From assembly GCA_023678885.1 (NCBI GenBank), contig CM042955.1:33636088-33700087 (forward strand): a DNA stretch of 64,000 nucleotides. The letters are read 5' to 3'. The notes under the pieces were generated by a model, which worked only from the letters and a program-made list of their open reading frames with translations, made no database searches and had not been told where the DNA came from. This stretch comes from Pogostemon cablin. Its lineage: Eukaryota; Streptophyta; Magnoliopsida; Lamiales; Lamiaceae. The position numbers were made by a program, and so were the translations under genes. Within the stretch, counting starts at the first letter, position 1. Every line of letters begins with the position of its first letter. This document shows, piece by piece, positions 1-9,720 of the stretch.

Positions 1-44
1 AACTAAAAAATAAAATGGAAAAAGAGTATTATTGTCAGGCTTTG

Positions 45-479
45 AAAACACACCGGTGTGTTTTAGTGTAAATTTAATGGTGTCCATCCCATTTACTTTT
101 CGCCCATCTCATCTTTTTAAAAATGACATTTAAACACTAAAACACACCGGTGTGTTTTAATGAAAATTTAATGGTGTCGCACTATCAGCAAAACAATCAA
201 AAAAAGTGATTCAAAAAAATAATTTATGCTAGTTTTGAAGAGTTTGAAGGTTGAAATAGGTGGAAAACCTATATATATTGTGAATGAGCATGAATCAGGT
301 GTTGTTGGAGCTATTTGAGTAGTTTTGATAGCGAAATCGGAGTGGAAGTGCCAAGAATTGTGTATTGAGAAAACACCCATCACTTCGTATGAAAACTCAT
401 CAATGTATTTCTTTTCATTTTGAAAACTAGCCATTGTGAATCCACAGGTTTATTTAATGAAAACACACCGGTGTGTTTT
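45..479. repeat. Three perfect 20-bp palindromes in the Harbinger element
   Basis: The palindrome with core CACACCGGTGTG and flanking A4/T4 occurs at 45-64, 139-158 and 460-479. Each is followed by a near-identical stretch ending TTTAATGGTGTC or a close variant, so this is a repeated block of about 40-70 bp rather than chance palindromes. The segment between copies two and three (about 180-440) has an 88-codon open frame on the minus strand (168-434) that resembles nothing I recognise and is probably not a gene. Confidence 0.7.
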
Positions 480-593
480 AGTGAAAATTTAATAGTGTCC
501 ATCTCATTCTTTTAAAACATGACACTAAAACAAAATTTCTCTTTAAATTTCCCGAAACAACCGCTGTAGAATATCTCTTTAAATTTTGTCGGT

Positions 594-794
594 GTGTGAT
601 CGAACTTTTTGGAGGATACTACTTGAGAAAGCCTAATGCCCTGGATTGCCAAAAATTGTTACAAATGCACCAAGAAAGACACTGGATCATTCAATGACTA
701 CGTCAGGAGAGGTGTTCAACTACGAGATAAGCAGAAACATCTCCAGCTTCGACAAGATTTAATTGAGCATGTTTGGACCCAATCCGGAGAATAA
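594..794 (+). pseudogene. Harbinger-type transposase, internally deleted remnant
   Basis: Two conserved pieces of the plant PIF/Harbinger transposase are joined. 598-690 encodes IELFGGYYLRKPNALDCQKL, the FG-YLR-P--D--LL segment that normally precedes the first catalytic block. From about 693, in another frame, SFNDYVRRGVQLRDK leads to LRQDLIEHVWTQSGE and a stop at 792-794, the usual C-terminus ending in an LIEHVW-type motif. Everything between, including all three catalytic acidic residues, is gone. No active enzyme can come from it. The segment identities rest on remembered family patterns. Confidence 0.7.
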
Positions 795-1149
795 TTATTT
801 ATACATTAAATTGGTCGGATCGAAATTTACTTTGTTACTTTTGGAAGTTTTATTTTTATATTTTAATGTGTGTCTTTTTTATTTGTGTTTTTATGTTTTA
901 TGTAATTCAAAAGAATAAATAATTGAAATATATAATTATTTATAATTTAATTGGAAATTAGATAGAAAAAGTTGATAAATTAAATGAGAATAAAATAAAA
1001 TTGGTGTGGGTCCTACCAAAAAACCTGCCTTTTAGTTTTATTGTTTGGGAGGAGTTTTGTTTTTGAGATAGGGGTTTTTACTTTTGAGATGGCGCTGATG
1101 TGGCGGGCAAAAAACCTGCTTTTTTGTTTTATCATTGAGGAGGGCCTTA

Positions 1150-1292
1150 GAGATCGTTATTCGTTGAAACAGCGATTCACGTCACGCGTCTTCCTCTTTT
1201 TGCCATAACATCGCTATTCTATCCCGGACCACCCACCCACCCCTCTTAATTAACTCTTTTAAATGTAGTGGACACTGTTTTGTATGACGAAC
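1150..1292. other. Short intergenic spacer
   Basis: Unique-looking sequence between the Harbinger terminus and the hAT-like nest. It has a GC-richer patch with a CCACCCACCCACCC run near 1229-1242. No gene is seen. Confidence 0.4.
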
Positions 1293-1393
1293 AGGAATGT
1301 TAAATGGACTGTACCTAAACTTATAGGGCTAAATGGCCACGTGTTAAGCGGTCCATGTTAAATGGGCCGTCATTTATGCAAACCTAACCCTAA

Positions 1394-2859
1394 AGCCGGC
1401 AAAAAGGCCGGGTTGGGCCGGCCCGATACCAACCCACCAGGCTAATGCACATTTACGGGCCGGGCCCATTTTTTGGAGGGCCTTATTTTTCGTGGCCCAG
1501 TCTAGTTCATACTGGGCCACCGGACCATTTCGGCCCATTAATATTAATTTATTTTTTAAAATTTTAATTTAAAATTTTTAAAATTTATTTATTTTAATAC
1601 GTGTAATAATAATTATATAAGTTAATATTGAATGTTATCCTCAAATTTATAATTAGATATAAATGGTGAATAATCTATTCAAGTTAATTATTATTATTTT
1701 AAGGAAAAATTAGTGTACCCCTAATTATTATTAGATACATTGATTTAAAATAATTACCATCACATACAAAATATTAGAGTAAAATACCAAATATAACCTT
1801 AAACTCATACATTTTTAAACCACAAACCCAAACCTCCACCCACCGTCGGACCACCACCGGACCGCCGTCGGTCGATCACCAGAGCTCTGCCGGATCACCG
1901 CCAGACCACCCCACTTTTTTGCTGCACACATTTTTTTACTGCACACACTTTTTTACTGCACATACTTTGCTGCACATGAACTTTTGCTGCACACAACATT
2001 TATGTGTAGCATATTATAGGGGTAATATTGGAATATCACTATATATTTTTGTAGTTAGTAGGAATATTTTTGTATGTTTGTATCTCATAGTAATTAAGCA
2101 ATTTTTTTGTACCTAATAGTAATCCTCCCTTATTTTTAAATCAAATAAATTAGAATTTATTATTAGGGGTCGATTGTATTATTAAGTGTTGTTAAATAAT
2201 GAAATGGAGCTATTTAACAGTAGTAATCACGATTATTATGTGATTAAATTATATTATTAACATCCAACTTATTTCATTATTATAATATAATGGAATTTAA
2301 ATCCAATTTTAACAAATTTTAACGACATTAAATCTCATACACAATTATTTTTTTCCATTCTATAGAGTAATTATTATTTTTCTTTCTCCTTAACTTTATT
2401 TCTATCATATACAATATTAAATTTCATATACAATTTATCACATTATTTTATATATTTTCTTTCTACTTAACCTTATTTCTATGATAGAGTAATCAAAATA
2501 TCCAAGTAAAATAGAAAATTCATAGTATATAATTTGAAGATTATAACTATTTTAGAAAGTTATTTTTATGACTATTTTTATATATTTAAATTTAAGTTAT
2601 TTAAATATAATTTATAAATCAAATAAATTAAGTATCACAAATAATTTATGATTAAATATTAAATTAAATATAAATAAAATGACGGGCCAAAAAAACCCAA
2701 AAAAAGCGGGCCAAAAGCGGGCCGGCCATTTGGCCCATCGGGCTTGATGGGCTGGGCCAAAATGGCCCGGTTCTTTTCGGGTACATTTTAATGGCCTAGC
2801 CCAGCCTACTTATGACGGGCTACGGGCCGGCCCATCAGGTCGGACTATTTTTGCCGGCT
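1394..2859. mobile_element. Inner GGCCGGCC-rich terminal-inverted-repeat element nested in the outer one
   Basis: A 12-bp terminal inverted repeat, AGCCGGCAAAAA, is seen at 1394-1405 and in reverse complement at 2848-2859. Just inside each end lie GGGCCGGCCC words (about 1416 and 2823). The interior is AT-rich and non-coding apart from the Mutator-like insertion at 1703-2129. Flanks are AACCCTAA and CTACCTAA, only a partial (5/8) duplication. A hAT-type origin is inferred from the subterminal composition. Confidence 0.5.
1703..2129. mobile_element. Small Mutator-like element with a GC-rich insert
   Basis: The 9-bp flanks TTATTTTAA (1694-1702) and TTATTTTTA (2130-2138) match at 8 of 9 positions. 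The right end in reverse complement (GGGAGGATTACTATTAGGTAC) is close to the right end of the element at 40460-41829. The interior has a CCG/CCACC-rich exon-like patch at 1840-1912 followed by repeated CTGCACACA words (1922-2000). That is the same plan as the larger relative: a GC-rich cargo followed by ACTGCACA or ACTGTACA words. No transposase is encoded. Confidence 0.55.
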
Positions 2860-3473
2860 CTACCTAATCTTAACCTTAGCGGTCCTCGGGCTAAACGGGC
2901 CACTAACAGGTCGGTGAATAAAAAATATTAATTTAGTTTGAAACATAATTAAACATTAAAAATACATCAAATGTTGTCCTAACATTAATAATAAACTATA
3001 AATTTATAAGTTTATATGTAAAAATAAAAAAGAATTTTAGAATACCAAATACGTTAATATTATTTGTGAATTACGATAGTTTATTTTCAATATTACTTTT
3101 TAAAATATCTCATATACTTTATTCTTAAATTATTTTATTTTAAAATGACAAACCAACAAAAATGTAGTAAGTTATAGGGTATTAAATTACTATTAGATAT
3201 AATTATCAATAGAAATTATTTGTTATCATAAAAAATTATTATTAATTTTAATAATTTAAGTATATTATTAATAAATTTTTTATTATAAAAATCTAATCTG
3301 ACTAACCGGGCCAACATTATTAACCTACGGGCTAGCCCTATAGGGCCACGAGCTAATCGGTTCGGGCCAAAAAGGACCTAATTTCAACGGACCACTATTT
3401 ACACAAATCTAAACCTATATTTTTTGGGTTAAACGGGCCGGACCTACGGTCCAGAACTGTATTAACATCTCTA

Positions 3474-3769
3474 TGCTTTATACACATATGAATTTCGACA
3501 ATTTATAATTAACTTATGATTAATCAACTCTTTAATTTTAGAGTCCGACTGCTCTGTACCTGGTGCATCAGTGCACCTAGACGATCTTAACTGTTAGATT
3601 ATATTTTAATTCGATCTCAACTATCAAATAAAATAAAATAATTATTTTTTTAAAAAAACTACCCACTCCCCCTATTTTTAACCCACTAACTACAGGTGCA
3701 CTGTAGAATCACCCTTAATTTTAATAAGTTTTTTATTTTGTGGGATTCATACATTTCAACAATGCAAAT
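3474..3769. other. AT-rich intergenic stretch
   Basis: No gene is seen. A TGCATCAGTGCACCT word near 3563 and a GGTGCACTG word near 3695 may mark a decayed short inverted-repeat element, but the case is weak. Confidence 0.3.
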
Positions 3770-4231
3770 TGTTGGACTTTTCCTAAGTCCGATTATGTTT
3801 TGATCCATGATATGTTTAATTGAGGCCCAAACAATTTTCACCATAAAATCTAAACGTTGGCAACCTCTATTCTCATTCACGCGTGAGTAATTCCTCAAAT
3901 CCCTTCTTGGTTTTCTGATACGTTGGATATTTGATTTCTTGGGAGTATGTCTCCAGCCGTAATCATTTACTCCTTGGTCTCTTCCACACCCAATTTAAAT
4001 TGGGATTTTCTCCTTTGGTGAAGTGAGTGTGATGGAACATATTAGTGTATTGAGAGGGTGAGAATTTGGTGAGAATAGAGTGTTGCCCATTTGGATTGTG
4101 AGTGAGACTCTTCGTGAAACTATACTCTGCCCCAAATGCTGACCAACTACCGAATCCGGAACCACAGGATACATGAGCCCGTTCCTCCTCTGACTCTTCT
4201 CATGACGGCGTGGTGGCCTCGATACCCAACA
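3770..4231 (+). repeat. 5' LTR of the gag-only element
   Basis: 462 bp, TG...CA bounded. It aligns along its full length with 6249-6711. Differences are scattered substitutions plus tiny indels, so the insertion is not very recent. Confidence 0.88.
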
Positions 4232-4232
4232 G

Positions 4233-4244
4233 TGGTATCAGAGC
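4233..4244 (+). promoter_or_regulatory. Primer-binding site (initiator tRNA-Met)
   Basis: TGGTATCAGAGC lies one base after the 5' LTR. It is the standard plant reverse-transcription primer site. Confidence 0.9.
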
Positions 4245-4720
4245 CACAGTTTTCGCCGCCATCGCTGAGCCTGGTCGACCGTCCGCCGTTGCTGTCCGTC
4301 TGCCACCGACCGCAGACCGCCTTCGGCTTTGGTCCTGGTCCGGTGTTCGTCCACCGCTTTAAGGGAGTTTTTTCGTTCCTTTTAACTTTGTGTTTTTTTT
4401 TATTGATTCAGTTCTGATATATCTCTGTGATACCCTGAGGCGGTTGATCCTCCTTTGTGATGCTCTGAGGCGGCTGGTCCTCTTTAATTATTCTTGATTG
4501 TTTCTATGTGAATCTGGGCTTTCAATTCCGCTGCTGTAAATCTCACTTTGTGTGTGACTAGGGTAGTATACAGGCCCTGAGTGATCCCTTGCGCAATCAA
4601 TAAATCGATCTGCAAACTGGGATTGCTTCAGCTAACCTGTTGTGTGCACTCTTGATTGTCAGTTTATTTCTTCTTGTGGTTTGGGCTTTGTGCTTGAAAA
4701 TTGCTTCCAACTCCTTAGGC

Positions 4721-5440
4721 ATGACTCATTTTGATGGTAAAACTGATTTTAAATTTTGAAAACAAAAGATGAAATGTGTTTTGGTTTGACAAAATGTCTT
4801 TAAGGACATTGATGGAACGCATGCTAAAACTGTAACTGAAGATCAGAAATCTGAAATGAATGAGCTTGCAATGAATCTCTCTGACTCAGTGTTAAGAAAT
4901 GTTGGTCACTTTAATTCTGCTGAAAAGATGTGAAAAAAGTTGGATGAATTATTCAATGTGTCATCTCTGCCTAGTAAAATGTTCTTACTTGAAAAAATTT
5001 TCGATTTTAAATTGGATTTGAATAAGGACATTGATGAAAACTTAGACATGTTTACAAAGCATATTATTGATATTAAGCAATCTGGTGATAAGCACATTGA
5101 TGAGTACTCTCCTATTGTCATGTTAAATGCTATTCCTAATACTTATAGTGATGTGAAATCTTCCATTAAGTATGGTAGAGATGAGATTTCACTTGATACC
5201 GTGACTAATGCTATAAAAAGTAAAGATTTAAAATACAAAGAGGTACGTGATCAAAATTCAGGGGATGTTATATTGGTCAAGGAAAAGCATAATAATAAAT
5301 TTAAGGCTAAGAATCGTAAATGCTATAATTGTAATGAGCGTGATCATTATGCTAACAAGTGCCCTCACCCCAAGAAGAATAAATCTAGTGAACAAGCCAA
5401 TATTGTGATTGAAACTGAAAGTTATTGGGATGTTTACTAG
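4721..5440 (+). pseudogene. Copia-type gag polyprotein, decayed
   Basis: The reading starts MTHFDGKTDFKF and is soon broken by stops that sit where tryptophan codons are expected (TGG to TGA), for example after FKF and in EKM-stop-KKLDEL. The longest open part is 4940-5440. It covers the gag UBN2-like region (KMFLLEKIFDFKLDLNKDID...) and then a complete zinc knuckle, CYNCNERDHYANKC (CX2CX4HX4C, about residues 128-141 of that part). It ends 20 residues later. Function when intact: RNA-binding capsid/nucleocapsid. No protease follows. Confidence 0.8.
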
Positions 5441-6248
5441 TTGTGTTCGTGTGAATTACTTGAGCCTTTAATTTGTATGTTTAAATGGGGCTTATTAATT
5501 CTGCATGTTTGTTGAAAATTTTATTTTTCTGAAAATTTGTTTTTCTTGTGTGTTTTTCTCTTGAATCTATGTGTTTTCTTTATGTGAGAAACTGCTGAAA
5601 TTTATTTTCTATTTTGTGCTTGTTTTGTGTGTCAAACTTGTTATGTTTTAGGTTGCTCTTTGTAAAGTGGAGCATTAATGTGTTTACTATGTGTTAGTAT
5701 TTGTTATGATTGTGTGCCATTTACATGCTTATTTGTTTCTATATGTGAGGTGGATCATGTTGTGTGACGTTTGATTGTTAATTACTGTGTGTGCTTCTTT
5801 GTGGAATGTCTTTGTGATGTTAAATGTGATAGCTAGCTTGTGTTTCTTTGTGTTTAGACTATGTGTCTCTAGAATTTGTATTCTATTCTTGGTGATAAAT
5901 GTTATGAATTGTGTATTTATGATCTTAGTGATCTTATGTTAGCTTTGTGCTTAGTTTATTGCTTTTTGTGTGAATTGCTTGTGTGTCGTGAGAACTGTGA
6001 GTTCTAATCTATGTGATTACACTATGTGAACTTTGTGATATCTTGAGAGCTTTGTGCTTTTATCTTTGTGATAATGTGAAATTTTGTGACTGTGTGTCTT
6101 GACTTACTTTGTATTTGTCAATTTTTTTGGATCTTGCATTAATACTTTGTGTTTTATTTTTTGCAGGTTTTCGAAGGCGGGCGATGATGAAATCCTGTGG
6201 ATTCTATTATGGTTGTGGTGTTTGGTATTGGGCCAAAAGGTGGAGATT
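5441..6248 (+). other. TG-rich non-coding 3' region of the gag-only element
   Basis: About 800 bp of T/G-rich sequence full of TGTGTG-type words, with no pol homology in any frame. It fills the space where pol lies in complete relatives and ends in the polypurine tract at about 6235-6246. Confidence 0.6.
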
Positions 6249-6711
6249 TGTTGGGCTTTTCCTAAGCCCGATTGGGTTTTGGCCCATGATATGTTTAATT
6301 GAGGCTCAAACCATTTTAACCATAAAATCTAAACGTTGGCAGCCTCTATTCTTATTCACGCGTGAGTAACTCATCAAATCCCTTCTTGATTTTCTGATAC
6401 ATTAGGTAGCTGATTTCTTGGGAGTATGTCTCCAGCCGTAATCATTTACTCCTTGGTCTCCTCCACCCCCAATTTAAATTAGGGCTTTCTCCTTTGGTGA
6501 AAAGAGTGTGAGGGAACATATCATTGTATTGAAAGGGTGAGGATTTGGTGAGAATAGAGTGTTACCCATTTGGATTGTGAGTGAGATTCTTCGTGAAACT
6601 ATACTCTGTCCCCAAACGCTGACCAACTACCGAATCCGGAACCACATGATACCTGAGCTCATTCCTCCTCCGGCTCTTCTCACGATGGCGTGGCAGCCCC
6701 AACACCCAACA
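6249..6711 (+). repeat. 3' LTR of the gag-only element
   Basis: 463 bp, TGTTGGGCTT...CACCCAACA, partner of 3770-4231. Confidence 0.88.
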
Positions 6712-6863
6712 CAAACACTTGTGTAAAAAGTTTCACAGTGTAAACTCTATACTCCCCCTTCCAATCCTATATACCCTATATATTGCTAGGGTATTTAAAT
6801 TAAGAGGACCACATGGTTCATAATGGTTTATGATGTAACTCTAATTTATAAGAGACTAACTCA
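6712..6863 (+). mobile_element. MITE-like repeat, copy 1
   Basis: About 150 bp starting CAAACACTTGTGTAAA and ending GAGACTAACTCA. A second copy in opposite orientation lies in PRMT5 intron 15 (46139-46292). The two ends carry an imperfect inverted repeat around CTTGTGTAAA and CTCTTGTAAA. The gag-only LTR element inserted right at its left edge. The superfamily is not clear. Confidence 0.6.
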
Positions 6864-8792
6864 TTCAATAAATGCGAATGTATTTACAATATAAATTCAT
6901 TTTTGTGTTCTATCAAACTTGTCCAGGTAAATCGTTGTCGTTCAACTATATTTTTCGTCAATCGTGATTAGAAATCGATAACAACCGATTTTATTAAACT
7001 TCGTATCTATAATAAAGATGATGAGTTATTTGGAACGGAGAGAATATCATATTTATATAACATATATAGTGCTTAATTATGAAGATACTCTACCACAAAA
7101 GGATAAATTTTAATATACACTAAACATACCTTAACCTCATACTTTATCCAATAGTATCTTATTGAGAAATTCTCATCAACTCAATGCAAGAATCTTGAAT
7201 TTTCTCTCAAGAACTCACACACTATCTTATGATCACTCACTCATTCACTCACGTATTGAATTCTAAATGATAAAATAAAAAAACGAGAGAGACAAAAGGA
7301 TTATAGTGGTTCGACGTCAGCCTTGCATCCACACTTAAGGAGAAGAACACTCTTATGATGATTTCAGATTACAACTCACGAAGATGATGATGAACTCAAC
7401 TTATGAACCCTAATTGATGATATAGTTCTAACTTGTAACCGATGTGTATTAATAATGAACTTAAACTGCTATGCACATGCCTTATATGCTGAACAACAAT
7501 TCCATCAATCTGATGCATGTTTAATCTCACGTGAATACTCCAGCTAGCACAACAAACTAACCGAATAACTAACTTTGATTTCCTTTTAATGCATGGGTGT
7601 GATGCACTCGATCCAACGACTCTTATATTCCATGCAGCTGATCCTTATACACACTCCTTATCCAATCATCATCTTCCACATGTTTATTTGTTGCTATATC
7701 ACACATACTCTACATGCATGCACGTCTACACAACATAGATCAATTACACCTTTTAGTCATACTTTAGAATAGATTAAACATACTCTAAATTATTATATCA
7801 TTACTTTTAATGAAATAACCACAAAATATTTTTGCATCTTACCTATGATACTTTAGCATATGCAAATGATACTTTTAATGTGTCAGAAGTACTCCAATAT
7901 TTACAATAATACGTACAAAATATTAACATATACATATGATTTTTTTTACATTTTGCTAAAGACACTTTTATCCATAATACCGTCACACTCTAACCATGTA
8001 TAGTTTCAATGTTAACAACATATATTTTGAAACAAAATCAAGATACCTTACATAATATAACCATAATCACACATTCATCGCCATTGTCTTCTTATTCTTC
8101 GTAATATGGAACAATTCCATGGGCTCTACTCATTATGGTGGATAAAGTCGGTTGTAGTCAATTTCCAATAACAGTAAATAGTTGAATGATAGAGTGGACG
8201 GTTGACGTGGTCAAATTCGGTGAAACACAATTAAAATTAAAGGAGATTTTCATGGTAAGTCCGTTCGTATCCATTAGAGGTCCTGCCCATTCACATCATT
8301 GAATGCTGAGGAAGGAAGTTGATTAGATGAATTCCAAAAAATAAGGGACTTCTTGAAAGGAATTGACATGAGATTTTATCGAAATATGTTTATTCTTAAT
8401 TAATGAATGTCAATTATTCAAAAGGTCAGGTCATTTCATTAAATAAATTAAAATGGGTATTTTTCGCAAGTTTCTTGGACAAAGTTGTATACCCTATAGA
8501 GTAATCTCAAATGACCAAATTTATTATCGAACTCAAAGGTGTTAATATTAAGTGCAGTACTCGAACTTACACATAATCATTCTTTATAAAGAGTGTTGAA
8601 TATGATTTTGATTGATTCCACTAACAAAAAATATAATTTAACTAGGTAAAGATGACATATATAGAATAACAAGTAAACAAGTATCACAATCAAATGATGT
8701 AGGGGATATGAAAGAAAGTAAATCTAAGGAAAAGAAAAACAAAGAACACTATGGTTATGTATGTCTATAAACTTATACAATAGTTTATCTCA
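6864..8792. other. AT-rich intergenic region with a possible old LTR remnant
   Basis: No gene is found. The stretch around 7140-7450, with ...ATTATAGTGGTTCGAC... and short CACTCA repeats, has the look of a decayed Ty1/copia LTR. No partner LTR or duplication is visible, so this is only a suggestion. The rest (7450-8792) shows nothing I can name. Confidence 0.3.
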
Positions 8793-9560
8793 TGTTAGAA
8801 CCTGGTGCGTGCACATAGTAGAATTCTGATCGGGGTGTACATTGTTACACAGAATGTTACAACAAATATAGTAACAGTGCACAACGGAAATTTAAAAGGA
8901 GAGATTAACACAGAGATCTTTCAAAACTTTCTACTGGGTGTTTCACCAGTAGGACCTTCAGGGTAAAAGACATATCATTGCTGACATGTTTATGAACAAA
9001 TACAAGTTGACTCTTACAAGAAAACTTGAACAATGACACTTCATGGAAGTGGTACAGACTTAGAGGAATTGATCTATCCTAACATAACAACCATACAGAT
9101 CGTTATAGGCACACAACTGACGAGACAAGTCTAGAAAGACTATCTTCTTCTCTCAGTACAAAAAGGATAGAAAAGAACTCCCAAAGTACAAACGTATGAA
9201 AACCTCTCTCAATATCTAATCTCTAATCTGTAATCTCTGCATAAATCTGATCACACATCCCTTATTTATAGATAATTAGATGTGGATAGATCTTCATGGT
9301 AGTTGTGATGGTTATAGGTGGTTATAGGTGGTTATCATCTCAATTCCTACCAACTCCCGTGCAACTCCATTGTAAAATCCGATCCTGGATGGCTCTAACA
9401 ACATCTGAAAAACTTTAGCAATTATGAATAACCGTTTTTGACCATATCCATTCAGAAAAATAGATTTATTGCTGATAATGTTGGAACATCCTGAATAACA
9501 AAATCACGAAAAAACAGGAAAAGACAAAACTAAAAAGATTGTGATAATACCACACCAACA
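8793..9560 (-). repeat. 3' LTR of the copia element
   Basis: 768 bp. It is the left-hand copy because the element reads on the minus strand. Near-identical to 13067-13833. Confidence 0.9.
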
Positions 9561-9720
9561 ATCTCTCCATTTTTGTCTTTCTCCATACAAATTAAAAATA
9601 ATAACAGATAAACAAAGAAAAATACAAATAATCAAGAAAATACAAGGAAAGGCAAAACAAAAAAGGATTGTGATAATATCACACCAACAAACTCCTCTTT
9701 TTTGCCTTTCTACACAAGCT
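9535..9720 (-). repeat. Tandem duplication of the LTR edge and polypurine tract
   Basis: The block reading GATTGTGATAATACCACACC, then AACA and ATCTCTCCATTTTTG (about 9537-9577), recurs in altered form at about 9665-9706 (ACACCAACAAACTCCTCTTTTTTG). The LTR end and the adjoining polypurine tract are therefore present twice, about 128 bp apart. Only the outer one matches the partner LTR boundary. Confidence 0.65.

Larger units (their letters stand above)
1..1146 (+). mobile_element. PIF/Harbinger DNA transposon, 3' part (runs off the left edge)
   Basis: The right terminus reads GAGGAGGGCC at 1137-1146 and is followed by TTA (1147-1149), the usual Harbinger target duplication. The same terminus, inverted and preceded by TAA, occurs at 53987, and about 370 bp next to it match the other copy in reverse complement (815-1146 against 53987-54150 plus 63798-64000). 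A decayed transposase fragment lies at 594-794. Known of the family: 3-bp TTA duplications and a plant-type DDE transposase. The 5' end is outside the window. This copy is not interrupted at 979/980, where the right-hand copy carries a Helitron. Confidence 0.8.
1293..3473. mobile_element. Outer hAT-like non-autonomous element (host of a nest)
   Basis: Both ends are built of GGGCC/GGCCC-rich subterminal words typical of plant non-autonomous hAT repeats. The left end reads AGGAATGTTAAATGGAC (from about 1293). The right end in reverse complement reads AGAGATGTTAATACAG (to about 3473). The GC-rich patches at 1290-1393, 2860-2920 and 3300-3470 read as one element cut by an insertion at 1394-2859. 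No convincing 8-bp target duplication was found and no transposase frame is present, so class and exact ends are tentative. Confidence 0.45.
3770..6711 (+). mobile_element. Gag-only LTR retrotransposon (TR-GAG type)
   Basis: Two direct repeats, 3770-4231 and 6249-6711, start TGTTGG and end CCCAACA. They are flanked by CAAAT (3765-3769) and CAAAC (6712-6716), a target duplication with one mismatch. A primer-binding site complementary to initiator tRNA-Met (TGGTATCAGAGC) follows the 5' LTR, and a purine-rich AAAAGGTGGAGA tract precedes the 3' LTR. The only protein signature inside is a Copia-type gag. There is no protease, integrase, reverse transcriptase or RNase H, and at about 2.9 kb no room for them. 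Such elements must be mobilised by an autonomous partner. Confidence 0.88.

Noticed and set aside
168..434. 88-codon minus-strand frame as a gene
   Set aside because: It lies between palindromic repeats inside a transposon and shows no recognisable motif.
4233..4247. tRNA gene suggested by TGGTATCAGAGC sites (also 13053, 17222, 33210)
   Set aside because: These are short primer-binding sites next to LTRs, without a cloverleaf.
4136..4417. 93-codon frame in the gag-only element
   Set aside because: It spans the end of the LTR and the primer-binding site, which are non-coding in such elements.
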